Both the position numbers and the translations under genes were made by a program. Shown here piece after piece: positions 1 through 14,835 of a stretch of DNA of 64,000 nucleotides. The notes beneath the pieces are model-generated. The model was not told the origin of the DNA. It searched no databases and was given only the letters and a program-made list of their open reading frames with translations. How positions within the stretch are numbered: the stretch's first letter is position 1; every line of letters begins with the position of its first letter. Origin of the DNA: Heterodera schachtii (Eukaryota; Nematoda; Chromadorea; Rhabditida; Heteroderidae); NCBI GenBank assembly GCA_023374025.1, contig SIJG01000032.1, positions 822,441-886,440 of the forward strand, in the 5' to 3' direction.

Positions 1-3000
1 ATTTATGCCAATTAAGCAAATAAGCGAGTACTGTCGATTTAAAATATTGAATGAGCACTCCTCTAATTAGACCAATTCAGCGAATCATGTTAAAACCACA
101 AATCACTTACGTACACGCTGACCTCCAGCTCAGGATACTGTAAAAAATTATTGTAAAAAGAAAAACAAAACTCCTCACCGAATCGGCAACCCTGCGCCAT
201 TGGCCCAGCAACAGCTCGCGCTTGGACCATTCGCGCAACTCTGTCCCATAAGAAGCCGTGGTGAAGAAGAAGCGACTCAACACCAGCTCCGACGAATTGG
301 CGAAGCTTGTTGTGTTGCTGGATGGTTCTAGCCTCAGAAAACCATTCCAAAACTAAAATTGATTAGGTCCGTTGATCGAAATAAGGAAAATAAATAAATG
401 ATCACTTGAAATTCGGGCCATTGAAGAAATTCGGCCAGTTCGTTGCGCTTTCGTTCAGTCAAGGGAATGCCTAATTTTTAACGGATGAAAAATTCAAAAA
501 ACTAAAAAAAAATCCTAACCCCTCCTACCTTCGAAGGCTGCTAGGTCGTTCAATGGAGGTGCTGCATCCTAAATTTTGCTTTGAATTTTGACCCAAGGAT
601 ATGTTTTAAGGGGTGGAAAAATTAAATTTTCAAAAAAAAAAAATCTCGAGTCTCCTAAAAAAACAAAAAAAACAATGGCCCCTTATTTTTTAAAAACATT
701 AAATTCCAATTTATAAAAACTAAATTAGCCCTGCGCCTTAAATGAAACCTATACTAGAATCTTAAAAGCTTCAAAAATACTTTAAAATCTCTAAAAAATT
801 TAATTTAATTTCAATCTTAAATTTTCAAAAACTTTATTCTTGCCTCCGGGTCCTGCTCCACAAATTGCTCATAGTCAGCGTAGCCAAAATTTGGTGGAGA
901 AGCGGCCAACCGAGCTGGGCAACCCCTCAAAATCGGAAACCTGAAAATTTTAAGCTAAAAAATTTAGAGATTTTTTTGCAAATTATCGCGCGCACCAGCG
1001 AATGCCATCTCTGACGCTGAACCGGGTCGGAGAAATTGCCCGGTTTGTTCACAAAAACCATGCACACCGCATAGAATGGCATGATGTATCTGGGATGAGA
1101 AAATAAATGATTTTAAATTTGGCGCAAAATTTTCAAAAATTTATTGGCAACTCGTTGCGCAGATGCAACAGCTCAATGACGTCAGAGGAACGCAAAAACA
1201 GCTGCTCAGGCCGCAACTCAGCACGGATGTTCAGCAGACCAAAGATGGAGATGTACAGATAAGCTAAATGGAAAGTTGTTCTTACTTTATAGCATAGAAT
1301 ACAGTATGCTATTCACAATGTACAGTATAAACGACCGTATGTGTGTGTATTAAGATTGGGTCTGTGTTTAAAAAATACAGTATAGCAAATAATGAAAACG
1401 GAGAAAACTGCGTTTGCTACCGTAATTTTGGACATTGACTGATACTATATAGCTGTTTTATAAAAAGGGTATAGAGAATTTTAATTTTAATTCTTTTTTT
1501 AATATCTATGCTTGGAATATAAGCGACACAGTGGAATGGATACTGTATGTACAGCATGTGTATGCTGTATTTACAGCATGTACATGGTACCTGTGAGAAG
1601 CATCATCACAACGACAGCACACGCGGTGTTTGTAAGTGCACGACAGTAATAGTACAGTAACCTGGAGGAATGCAAAACAACTTGCATGGTACATGCAGAG
1701 TACAGGCGCTTTTCTTTCACCACACCTTGAGCAAATTGTCCGGGCGGTGTGCCGGAACGCGTGACAAATGCCGCGTGGTCGTCCGCTTCGGCGCCGTCCA
1801 TGTGCGTCCGGCGCCGAGTCGGCAGTTGTGCCTTCGCCGCTCTCAGATGACAGTGAGGAGGAAGTGCCACCCTTGACAATGCCACTGTCTAGAAAACAAT
1901 CATTTTTATTTTAAGCCGTTGGGGTTCGTAAGTGTCCTTATTTTTCTGGCATGTCCTTGTCCTTATTTTGAAGGTTTGATTAAGTTTTTCTTGCATATTT
2001 AATTTAAAAAAATAATTATATTATGGCTTAATTTATAAATACAAAACCTAAAAATCAATTTTAAAAACATTTTTCAAATTAAATCACCGCCAGTTTCAAA
2101 ATGCCAACACCGACCGTTGTCCTCCTCTAAGGCTGACGAAGTGCCAATGGAAGAAACGGGAGACGAAGGAGTGCCTATCAATTATTGGAGAAAAGGGCTT
2201 TAACTTTGAAAAATCATATTTTTAGTTTTTCGTATTTTTCAAGTCCCTACAGTATCCCGGAAATTTATTTTTCCCGACTCTAATAATTAGTATTTAATGA
2301 TCGGCACACTCACTAATCGATGGCGTTTCAGCGATCGCGGCCGGATGAGTGCGGAATTCCCAACGTCCAAAGATTGCCATCGCTGAGCCGAACACTGTCC
2401 ACTGAATTTAAAACATTTTGCAAAAATAACCTTAAATATTTTGTATAGCAATTAACCAATTAATATAGCGTCAAATTTAATGATTTTTCGCCCTCTATGA
2501 TCATTTTAACAATTTTGGAGGTAATTAGCAAAGCACACATACATTTAAGTGCAATTGGGCTCAAAAAATTTTATTTTATCAGATTTGGACCCCCAAATCA
2601 GAATATTTCTGATAAATCACAACAGATGAGATCCCTTCTCTTAAATTTATGTGTTTTTCGGTATGGACATACCATGTCCTTGAATTGGTAATTGGAGGCG
2701 ACAATGTTTTTAAGGACTTCATAGAAAAATGAGGGGTGCAAAATTTGGCCTAATTGTACGTTACTTCTCGGGAATAAGGATTTTGATGCCATAACAGCGC
2801 CTTTACACTCCCAATCAAGGACACCCTTGGCATTCAAGGACGGCTCATATCCCGTAATGCCTGCCTGGTAAATGTAGACGACGACAATGGCAGCAGCATT
2901 TCCGATGGAAAACAATTGGATCTGTGAATTACGGCATTTATTAGTAAAATAAATATTTTCAAAAACGGCACCTCCGGCGTTGGCGTCAAGGCGCCGATGG

Positions 3001-6000
3001 CAAACGCCAAGACATTTGTCAAAGTCTGGCAAAACAGTTTAATTTTTAGTACCGGAAAATTTAGCACTGATAAAATTTTTTCGGTTTTTAAGAAACCCGG
3101 CATTAATGTCTCAAAAATATTAATTTTAATCCCGAACCCCTTTTTTGAATTTTCGAACACAATAATTTTTCAAAAAATGCCAATATTTGATGCGGATTAA
3201 ACTAATTTTACATAAATTAGAAGTAGTGCCGGATAGGTACTGCTGGGAAAATTCCGAAAATTTTTTGAAAAATGCCAAAAAAGGAACGCATTTGCAAAAA
3301 TTCGCACATGATTAAAATTCAGGAAATTTTCTATTTCCAGACAGCCTATCTTCAATTAAGGAAAAATAGCAGGAGAAATAGACAGAACTCTGATAAAATT
3401 TTTAAATATTTTCACTCAAAATTTTTATTATTTAAAAGATGGGTGCCATTGTTTTCCATTTATTTTGTTCCAGACCATACCGTAATCGTGATGGAGGCCC
3501 CTTGAAGAAATTGGTAAAAAAAAATTTTGTAGAAAAATCACAAAATTCGTACCCGTGTCCACCATCACTTGGGCCATTAAGCGTTGCACAATTTGTTCCA
3601 CCGACACTGGCTTGCCCTCCTGTTCAAGCTTTTTTTCCAAACTGAAATTTTGCATGGCTTAGGAGATGATTATTTCTGCGCCAGCCGATTCAACACCAAT
3701 ATACTATGGCACTGAATTATACAGTATACTGAATCGGCCAGACCATTTATGAAAATTTTGATAGCCATTTCAGCGCTCAAACTTTAAAAAATTCGGGTCC
3801 ATTAAAAGCTGAGTTAAATTTAAAAATTCAAGAAATTTCGGTGCACCAATCAATATTTGAATAAATTGCGCCAAAAATGCTAGTGCTCGCCTAATTCTAA
3901 GCCTTTGCCACGCGTTCAGCATCAAATAAGCATCATCGACGCCGAGCGCAAGCACCAAAAAGGGCGTAACACAAAGCAGTGACCCTTTTAATTGGGAAAA
4001 TTAAAAAAAAACAATAAAATTAAATTACCGAAACGAAAGCCAAGCCAAAACATTCCGCCAAGGGCTGTGCCTGATTGAGAAAAAACTTTCAATTTCCCGA
4101 TTTTTTGGAAACCTTGGAATTTCCGTTTTCAAAAAATTTTGAGGCTTAGCATGGTAGTATTCGACTCCTTATCACTTTTTAGGGACAGGGGTTTAAGTTT
4201 TGAAATTTGTTGACCCCTCCATTAGAGCCCCCTCCGGCGAGTGTTTAAAATAGAGTCCACTGGAGCTTTATTGGATGAAATGCAGTAGCCCTCTAGAAAA
4301 ATTCTTGGGCAAAAATAATTTATAACGGAGCCCTTGGATTTCATTATTTTCACTGGTGTCCTTGAAATAATCTGTCCTTGGAGTTTTATCCCATTTTCAA
4401 ACCAACCACATGCCATGAACGGGCATGAGCAAGCGACGACCGCGAGCAGTATTTTCTGCGTGCCCATCTGACGCACATAAAAAGCGGAACTGTACAAATT
4501 TAAAAATAATTTATGTTAAAATTTGTAAATTAATTATTTTAATTTAATAAAATTTTTTTTTTAATTTTTTATAAATAAATATTACGCATTTATTAAACTA
4601 ATTTCAAACAACAAATATAATTGATAAAAAAGCGTAAAATATAATTAATTTATTAAAATAAAATTCTTAACGAATAAAATTATTTTATTTAATTAATTTA
4701 AAGAATTATAAAAAAAAATTTATTTAAAAAGATTTTTTCACAGATAAATTCTATAGTAATTGGGCCTATTCATAATTTAAATTGATGAATATAAATAATC
4801 TTTACATGCTCATCGTACAGGACGAGAACACGACCATAATTGAGAAGCCGATGAGCAAAAATGGCAAAAGTGTGAGCCCAGCGCGGACCACCTAAACAAT
4901 AATAATAATAATTTAAATAAATAAATAATGCATTAAAATTGTTTATTTTAAATGAATAAAAATTATTTATTTTATAATTACTTCGTCCGTCAAAAATGTT
5001 TCAGAAAGAACCAACGCATTCACAACATCGCTTTTAAATTCGCTGAAATGAATACAAAATTTAATTTGAAATCCCAAAAATAATTTTCCTAATTTATTGG
5101 TATAAAAATTATTTTTATTTTTATTCCTTATTTAATAAAGCAATTTAAAAAATACAAATTGCATTTTTATTTATTTATTTATTCAACACATAAAAACTTC
5201 TAAAATTATCCCAGCACATAATTAATACCAGAAGTTAATTAATTATCCGACTATTAATTAAAATGCTTTACCCCCTCACAAATTGGCGCACATTTCGTTC
5301 CCATGCCGTGGTGGCCGCCTTGGAAATGCCGCGCGGGCGTTCCGCCCGGAATTGGAGGCCGACAAGCGCAATTTCGCGGATATTATTCGGCAGTTGGGAC
5401 TAATTAATTTTTTTAATTTTTGTTTCTTTAAAGTGATCAGAACCAAATAATTTTTATGAGATATTAAAAAGACGAAGAAATAACTAACTTAAATATTAAA
5501 AAATATTAAATTTTGCAAATTTTTAGGAAAGTTATTGTGAATAAAATTTGCTAGAAAATGAGATTTTAGTCCAACTTTTCTTAAAATGATCAGAATCCCT
5601 AAAATTTAAAGAGAATTATAAAGACAAGGCTTAAGAAAAATTTTGTTTTTAAAAATGTAAAAAGAAAAAATTAATTTAAAAAACCAAAAATTCAAAAAAA
5701 ATTCTTATAGCTTCTCTTTTTTGCATATTACTTTATACTTTCGAAATATTTGTTCATTTAAAATTTCAGATTCTGGTTAGATTTTTTAAATAAACGTAAA
5801 AATAATAATTTTTAAAAAATATAAAAAAATTTCATTAAAAATGGATATAAAATTTTATGTTTTAAACTTAATAATTAAGAAATGCCCAAATTTATTACAT
5901 TTGGTGCATCGAAAACGGACTGGCCATTCTCAGTGCGAAGTTGGTTCACCGAAATGCTACGAACTGTGCCATTGGAGTCCGAAACAGCGACCTATTTTAG

Positions 6001-8026
6001 AAAATTAGAAAAAATTATTTATGTAGACAGGCATTGTGCCAAAATGTCACATTGTCAAGCAAGATTTTTTAAATTATAGATTTTTGAAGAATTTTTCATT
6101 GAAAAATACTAAAAAATCTAGTTTTTCCTGGACCTAAGCCTGGATTTTTTTCTGGACAAGGCCAAGGATTTTTTTTGACTAACTTGGGTTTCCTGAACCT
6201 TGGATTTATGGGTTTTTGAAATTTAAAAAAAATTTTCCAAGCAGCCATGTTTTATCAGTGTTTTGTCCAAAAAATCTGATCAAACATGAAGCTAGGCCAG
6301 GTAATGTTTTAAAAAAAACAATGTTGCTAAACAATGGCATTATGTCATTAATTTGGTAAATTTTTTCAAAATTTTGTCATCCAAATATCGCACTTTTACA
6401 CCAAAAAAGTGCGGGTCCATGTGCAATTGTCGCCCCAGAACAGTTGTGATCGGATAGCCAAGGTCAATGTGATCAAGGGACGAATTGCCAAAATTGCGCT
6501 CCAACAAAAGACCACTCTGAAATTTAAAAATTTAATTAACATAATAAAATTAATTAATAGTATTGATTGTTAAAATTAGAAGAAAACTATCATTATTTAA
6601 TCAATGAATAGAAAGATTTATTTAAATTTAAATATAAATAATGTAAATTTGTTCTATTAATTGAATTTTTAAATTTAAATAATAATCATTTCTTAATAAT
6701 TTGTATAAGATAGATTTATTATTAATAAATTAAATAAAGGAATTAATATAATTCCAAAAAATTAAGTATAAAATAAAAATAAAGATAAAAAAATTAATGC
6801 ACAATGCTAATTTATTATTTTGCGCTTTCATTAATTGATTATTACCCACATGAAAATGTCGGACTGGCTCATTAATTGTGCAAAAATTGTCGCAGAATTC
6901 GTTGAAAGTTTCATTTCTGCCCGTCTCACTGTTGAACATCACAAAACGTTCGGACACAATGTTCAACAGCCGAACAACCTCCTCCAACTCGCGCACGCCC
7001 AGCTAATTAAGCAAAAATATGCCATTTTTTGGTTTTAAGCCATGGCAAAAATTGGAATTATTTTTCAAAAAAAATAAATCTAAATTTTTCTATCTCAGGG
7101 AATTTTTGGAAACCTTCAAACCGATTTTCATCCTCAAGTTAGTTAGATATAATCCACAAATTTTTGGTGTCCATGCCTCAGAAGTATTTTTAATCACCCA
7201 TTCTCATTCAAATTTTTGTTTTTTTAGCCTAAAAATTTTGGATTCATTGAAATTCTAATTTTTTTTTTTTTCAACTTTATTACCATATTTCCACCGTTTT
7301 GCTTCGCGTAGACAAGCACGTACAGTGCAATTGGGTCACCCTTGTTTGAGAAGAATGCCTCATAGGCCTAAGGATTGTGGAAATTTTGAAAAAAAAAATT
7401 TAATTAATTTAAATTTTTTTTTTGCCACCTGCAACTCGCGCCGTGCTCGAGCACCTAACGGTGTGAAGTCTGCAATGTCGTTGCTCATCGGTGTCAACGG
7501 CATTTTGACGGTGCAAAATGCCGTCAACACGGTGCTGACCAAAATGAACAGCCAGGGGTATGAGGCAATTGCCTATAAGAGAAGAGGGAATTTTCAAAAA
7601 AAAAAAAAAATTTTCTTGGAAAATTGCCTGGGGGGATGTGACTTTTAGAAGAAATTTTTCTTCCTGTTTGGCTTTCAACAATTTTTTTTTGCGTTGAGTG
7701 TACGAAATTTAAATGCGCTTAATAGGACTGCTCGAGATTCTCAGTTTAGGTTCTTAAGTCGAAAAAATTTTTACTCTAAAGAGCCCTAATGCTAAAGACA
7801 GTTTCAATAACAGGGATTTTATACCCCGAGTTAGGCAAGATTAGGCTTGAATTTTTCGGAAAAAATTACTAACTCTTCCACTGGCGTGGAAAAGCCGGTT
7901 CAGCACACGGACAAATATAGTTTCGGCATGTTGTCCTCCATCATCATCACCATCGACGTCTTGCACTTCATCGACGACAGCAGGCAGATGATGCTCCGCT
8001 TTTGCGGGACTGAATTGTCCGTGCAT
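1..8026 (-). CDS. Patched-related (PTR) sterol-sensing-domain membrane protein, 3' end outside window
   Basis: PTR proteins are nematode relatives of the Hedgehog receptor Patched, polytopic RND-type transporters of the cell surface with roles in moulting and cuticle. Exons: 7874-8026, 7429-7572, 7284-7367, 6850-7002, 6400-6516, 5899-5991, 5272-5399, 4982-5042, 4806-4891, 4407-4489, 4029-4070, 3891-3984, 3553-3641, 3481-3500, 2972-3025, 2865-2921, 2314-2401, 2088-2174, 1726-1888, 1591-1661, 1149-1263, 996-1089, 844-940, 406-447, 179-352, 111-137. They give about 805 codons in phase. Family marks are [11 protein letters not shown] after the first membrane segment, the sterol-sensing stretch [52 protein letters not shown], and [10 protein letters not shown] after a Ser-rich cytoplasmic linker. 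The start is the Met of exon 1, which precedes [10 protein letters not shown]. One extra base near 884 breaks the frame between STKFWL and DYEQF. Up to four introns use GC donors. The end of exon 18 is uncertain. Confidence 0.9.
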
Positions 8027-11000
8027 TGATGTGCCGGATTACGGTAGGCCGAAAAGCCGGATATATGGATTACTGTGGAATCTGGGTGATTATTACGCTT
8101 CCGTAATTAATAAAAAGCATAAAATAGCAGATTAGCAGATTATATTTGGACCATAAGTATGTGTGTGATCAAGATTTTGATCGCAATATAAGTTTCTTTT
8201 AAAACTATCAAAAAGTCTCAATTCGAAAGATTGGTCTGGTCAGACAATTTGCAATGATCATTTTGTTTGCCAACCTGATCAGAGTCTGATAGTTGGGTAA
8301 TTAATTAGCAATAATCATTTCGGAAGATTGGTCAGATACGGGTCAAAATAGATCAGTGTTTTGCTATGGTCTCACTGATTAGACTGAAATTGATGATTAT
8401 TTAGTGCCAATGATCACTTTGGGCGATCAATTTGATCCATTTATATACATTTTGTTGTTATCTTTTTGACTGATCAGCAGCAGACTCCAGCGCATTTCAT
8501 TATAGAGAAATATTTTTTATACAAATGAACAATGCTGACACAACAAAGGCTTGGAGGTGATCATTAATGAACGACATTGCAAATTTGTAAATGCACAAAG
8601 GTTGGGCGACGGGAAGGCGCAATTTTGATTATTTTTTTAGAAAAAAAAATTGCGAATTTTTTCTGAAAAAAAAATTTGTGTGTGACCAATTAACAACCAA
8701 CCAACTCCACTTTTTATTTATGTAGTGGAAAGGTGAAATAATTTATAAATTGCAGCGGGTCGTCTGAAAAAAAGTTTTCTGCCGGTAATTAATAAATTTT
8801 GTACAAGAAAATTTAAAAAAATAAAATAAAATTGATGGCTTACTGTATACCCAAATCAAATACAAAAATACCAAAATTAGAAAAGCCAAAATTTCCCGAG
8901 GATACTAATCATTGTTAAAGGCAGCATGAATTAAAAATTTTTTTTTTGAAAAATACAGAAAAACAAAATAAATAAATTGCCACCTAACTGAAAACTCAAT
9001 TTTTCTTATATGAAAATTACCCCTTTCCCAACATAATCCTTCACCGTTCCACTTCCAAAAATGAAAACAATTTGGCGGCGGAGCAATGCGATGAATAATC
9101 ATAATATTATGATAATAGTTGCTAATGATGATGAAGCCAAAAAAAGTTGCAGCACATTAATGTTATTAGCGCGAATGGGAGCCAGCCAATTGAGCGCGGG
9201 GGTGCCAACACAAAGTCATACGCTGATGACAGTGCTCAAGTGACAGCTATTGTCCCATTTAAGCGCAATGCATTATGCCAAATGCTTGGCCAAATAATGC
9301 CCGCCAAATCAGTGCCAAACCCCGAGTGTCGCTGGCTTGGCACTTATTTCACTCCATCTCAGTACCAAGCCCTGGCCTGGCGCTGAGTTGGCACTACCCA
9401 AAAGCGCAACAGCAGCAGAAGAAGAAGCATTATGCCCAAAAATGACGACAATAATGATGATGAATTGCTTCAGCTGCTGCTGATGCTTCACAGTGCAATT
9501 GCCTCTCCACCGGCGCGCGGGTGCCCGTTAATCGGCCCGAGGGGAAATCCGCGCTGCGCCTGCGCCGCTTTTGACGCGGAACCGGTCCGTGTCCTCGTCA
9601 GTCGTCATTTGGTGGCCTATTTTTCGCCCCAAGGCGAAGCGGGCTCGCCTAATTTTCGCGCGCGGTAAAAGTCATTAAATTAGCCGCTCCGTTCTGTGGC
9701 CCGTGATCAAAGCGCAGCCGGCGGCGGGCGGGCGACAAGTGAATCCGTCCGATCGGAGATGGCGCGCAATTTGCCCCTGGGGAACCTCGACGCGCCCCAT
9801 TAGCGCCTCGGGGTTCTAGTCGGCGGTTAAAAAGTGAAAGCGCCGCCCCTTGCCGTACAACAAAATTATTAATGATCCATGCATGTGAGACGATGCAATC
9901 AATTATCATGCTTTCGGCTGCTCTTAAAGGTCTACGACAGAAATGCGACCCCATCCCCCCCCCCGAATGGCCAAAGGTGGCAAATTTTTAAAAATTGGCT
10001 AAATAGGGGCATCCTTCAGCAGTGGCACCGATTGGCAAACTTGGGGAAATTTTAATTTTGATAACTGTTTGATAAAAGGTGTAATCATAATTGCCGAAAA
10101 GTAAAATCCTCAAAACCATGGCTATATACTATTTAGCATTGATTTACAAAACAGCTCATTTTAACAAAATATTCATATACGAAATTTATATAGGTTAAAA
10201 AAAATTAATCATTTACTTATGCATTTTTTGAAAATAAAAATTGAATTTTATGATATTTTCCCACAAAAATTAAGATTTTAGATTGTACTTGAAAGTTGAA
10301 TAAAATAATAATAAAGTAAAAATTTCGGAAAATTAGAAAAACCCATTTCATAATTTTTAATGAGGGAAGGTTTCATTTTTGTGTGCCATGAATGTCCTTC
10401 CAAAACAGCGACCAATTAGTCAAAAGAAAGTTTTTTTGTGGATGGATAGAACAGGTTTGATCCCCTGCCGGACAGTGAATAACAATTGTATCCGATCCGA
10501 TCGCTTTTTTGTGGCTTTTGGCGTCCGTCCGCCAATCGGTCGGGCGCCAATTTGAATAAAAATGGGGGCGGGCGGGGGTCAGTGAGAAAATGTACAAAAT
10601 TGCTTTTAATGATGGGCTTTTGTATAGATAGCATTGAGCAGAGACAGTCAAATCATTCATTCATTCATCCGCGCCGTCCCTCGGTGGACAATGCGTGCCA
10701 ATGCCATCAAAAAAGCAAAACGTAAAAAATTTTAACGAGAAAATTGTAAAATTTTGTATTTTATTAGGCCTGGAAGACAATGATAATTTAAAGATAATAT
10801 CTTAATTCTTAAGTAATTTATAGTATTGAAAATACAATATCAAAGATATTGAAATTATATGCCATTGGATGGAAATCAAGTTTTTTAAATAAATAAGTAA
10901 AATGGTCAAAAGAAAAATGCCAAACTCAAATTTTGGAGTCCAAATATTTTTCATTTTTTTTTTGTAATTATAGAAATACTGCCTTTTTCAAGGTTGCCAA

Positions 11001-14000
11001 ATCCTCAAACTTTTTTAAAGTTTTTTTTCATTGAATAGACACTAGCTTAACAAGAGGCTTCTACATACCTAAATCTTCCAACAAGCAGTAAATTAATAAA
11101 TTTTACTGCTTTTGAAAACAGATATAGCATGAAATAATTGGGCCCTAAACGGAACGGGACTGACTAACCCACCGCGTTTGGCAACCTCGTGTCTTTTTTG
11201 GCCCCAAAAGTGCACCACACTGTTTTTGACAGATGCTTAATGTGTGCAAAATTGTGGGGAATTGCCTCAGGCAAACATTGGGGGAGGGGGGGGGGTAAAG
11301 CCATGAATTATTATTTTGTCACAAGCCATTGTTGTTGCGGGTATTGTATGAACTTCTTCGTTTTGATCAAACACATGGAGAGGGGGCGGGGGTAGGCTGA
11401 AGTGGGCGGAAAGCCACGACAATATTTACTTATGGTCATTAAAAGCCAAAACAAAAAGCAAATGAAGCTTGATAATTTTGAGTGGGGTGAGGAGCAAAGT
11501 GGCGCCGGTTTAAGGAAAAGCATTGATCAATCAGCTAGCCGATGGTTATGCCTTTGTCGAATGATCAGACAGCTAAGGGCTATATTTTGCCATGGTTAGC
11601 ATAAGAAAAAGAAGCCAATGGCGGCGCTATGTCTTTCTATTGAATCAGCTAATTTGTCCTCCATCCATTTAGAAGTCACCGACATCAATCTTAGACTTTC
11701 GAGATCGACACCCTGTTTAATCGGCCATTTAACCAGCCAACTGGTAGCTGTGCATTGCTTTGATCATTCAGCCGATGGCTATGCCTTGTTTTCGATCAGC
11801 TAGCCGCTCCAAAAAAGCAAAGCACTCAGTAGAATTGTTGTCAGTCATTCAGTCACTTCTTGCGAATTACATCGCCGTCCCATTGATCGAACAAAACGAT
11901 CAAAACATACACATATACACTCGTTACATTCATTCCCCCGTGGGCGCTATTGTGTACGATTATTATGAAGTGTGCCGTTGAAGTGCCGCCCTGGGGGCAC
12001 AAATCGCCGCTCAATGGGAGATAAAAGCCTGGTCCCGCATTAATTTGTGTTTGGGAAAGAGGGGGCATATTCTTTTGTTATTAGATTACATATATAAGGG
12101 ACAATTTTCAAATTAATTTCCGTCGTGGATTTGTCGGATTAGAAATTGCCACCAGCAGAAGAAAGATTTAATAACACAGAGATTAGGATTACGGCATTTA
12201 TAAATGCTTCCGTTTAATTACGGCTTATCCGTCGTTTTAGAATTTGATCAAGTCCACTTCGTTTAGCACCTTTCCAATTTATGGTTTTGAAATGAAATCC
12301 ATCAGTCATTCATTGTCTTCATTTGTATTCGCTTGCCGGGTGGCAAATTACAATAATTAAGCGCTTAATTGAGGCAGGAGGGGGGGGGGAGGGTATAATT
12401 AATTATGGCTAACGGGAACACTTAAGATTTCAGGGTTTTTTGGGTTAGAGTTTTCACCTAGCTGTACTTTTTTGAAGGTCTGCTGGTCAATCAATCTTTT
12501 GGTTAATTTTGGGTTCGCTTTGCAGTTAATTAACAATACGATTTAAAAAACAACTGCACAATATAATAGGTTGAGTAGGTTCCGCCGGTATTCATAGGCT
12601 TACGGTATGTGATACAGTGTCATAGGCCGGTGAGAGACAAAACATTTGTAGACCAAAGCCAAAAATGGCGGAAATACCACCCCATAAATCATCAAAACAG
12701 AGCTCTTTTCTGCACCTGTTTTGTTGGATTGGACGAGGGGGTGCAATCGGCTTCAACAATTTTGTGGGTGTGGCGGTGTATGGGGGGAGGTAAAGCCGTC
12801 CGGGGAATGGGGTGATAACGACCATGACCGCCCCGCCGGGGACAGTGATATGCCTTTTTGGGCAGAAAATCCAAGGCCCATCCCGCGGCTTTTTCCTGCA
12901 AATTTGCTTGGATATATGGAGGCCGTGTGAGAATAGGGTGGATATTGCGTAAAACCAGTCTTAGCCCTATCCCCGCCCCCAGCGGGCTAAGGTTTGGCGA
13001 GTCGTCGCACTGCACGCCAACTTAATCCGTCCCCCGCTCCCTACCCGTAGCCCGGTGGGTGGGGAGGGGGCGATAAAGCATTCATCCGCGACGGTCTCTG
13101 TTGGAGTGAGTGTAAGGCAATGGGGGATAGATAAATGGATGGGATATTCGTTGATGCTTTTGCATGTGTGTAGTTCAGCAGCAGAAATCCTCCAGCAGAG
13201 GCGAATGGGTCCAAAATGCGCCAATCGTTTAGCCATTTAGCCAAAAAAAAAGTCCTAAATTCAAATTGGATGGACGGATTTGTGTCCACTCAAGTCAACA
13301 GAAAAGCAGGCGTGGGAAAATGTATTTGTAAATGTTCAACATTACTGATCAAAAGCGAGCATTGCACTTAATATTGAGAAAATTAAATCACCTGGATCAG
13401 ACCCGTAATTAAGAGGCGAGGAATTTTACCTCCTACTGAAATGAAAAATCAAATTTTTAATATAGAAAAAATGCTTGTAATTTTTTTAAATCCAAAGTGT
13501 GTACCTCGAAAATTGTAATACTAAAAAAATTGTAGAACAAAAAAAAAAACTCTTTGGGCTCCCTCATTTGAATTTTTTTCTGTTTCTGAGCCTGGGACGG
13601 ATTTGCTGATCAAATGCGTAAATTGATAATCACAGATTAAATATGGATTTCAAATGCTATGAGAATCAATGCAATACAAAACTGTCCATAAATTTAACTA
13701 ACAAAATAAAACAAAAAATTTGATCACTGTTAGTTGATTACATTGCTCTTTGATGAGCTTTCAAAAGGCTTTGCTGATCACACAAAAATTGGCTCTGATC
13801 GATCAGAGAAAGTTGCTGCATCGAACGAGTTTTCTCTTCACCGGTCAACATTGTCCCACTCTCTCCCCCCTACCCATCCTCACCCACAGCGGCGGGGAGA
13901 TTTACCCATGCAAAATTATTGCGCAGCACTTTCTCCACATGGCTAATGACCACTAATGATGATGATGATGATGGTGCTGGTGGTGGAATCCGTTCTTCCA

Positions 14001-14835
14001 TCCAACGTCTTTTAGTGTTTTCAAGAGAATTAATGAAAAACAAGCTAATTTATGATTTGTCCATTTCTTAATTTTTTTTTTTTTTTTACTGGAAAAGCCA
14101 ATTACTATATAATAGTTAATTTTTATTTCAAAATCCACATTTTCTTTTCAATCGGATGCCCAAAAATTTTTTGGCAAATTGCAACGATGTGTCTGTCCAT
14201 ATCGGAATTTAAAAAAAAAGAATTTTTTCCTTAAAAAATCTTAAAACTGAATAGCTTTCAGAAATTTATTAACACAAATAAGTGACATACATATACCAAA
14301 ATAATGTACAGTATACTTATGAAAAATCTATAATACAGTATGCTCTAACTAAAGTGCACAGAAATCTAGGCGGACAGAGATTTTTTAGGCAAAAAAAAAA
14401 TAGTTAAATTTTAAATATTCGATGAATAAAATAGATGATGGATATTGCACTAATTTTTTGAAAATTTTTAAGGAAATAAGTGAGAGTTGAAACAATTTTT
14501 TATTTTTGCGACTCTACCCCTCGTAGAAAATGTTAAACCGAAAAAAATTTCATGGAAAATTTGAGTTTTCGGAATTAGAATTTGTTTTCCTGTTCCATCT
14601 GTCCTCAGAGAATGAATTATCACTGGGATTATCTGCTATAATAATCACATTTAGTTCCAGAAATGGAGCAGCCACGGGATGATTTCAAAGTTTTGAGGCC
14701 TCCGAAAATGCAAATTTAAAAATTTTTGTGGCACCAGAAATTCCAAAAAATTTGTTCAGTTGAATAACATCCCTTGGCATACATTTACAAAAAATTTAAT
14801 GGGCCGAAATAGACGTCATGTATGTAATTACGACC
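8027..14835. other. Gene-poor spacer between the PTR and Lustrin genes
   Basis: I find no exon chain here on either strand. The stretch holds the 5' flank of the PTR gene, many TGATCA/TGATCG words (8230-8480, 11520-11900, 13600-13810), a GC-rich island at 9480-9960, further G/C-rich patches at 11180-12020 and 12600-13240, and long A/T runs. A 60-aa minus-strand ORF at 9309-9491 begins like a secreted peptide but has no recognisable partner exon. Confidence 0.55.

Noticed and set aside
7409..7681. 90-codon ORF overlapping PTR exon 2
   Set aside because: It is a different frame of the exon; the coding frame carries the conserved [11 protein letters not shown] motif.
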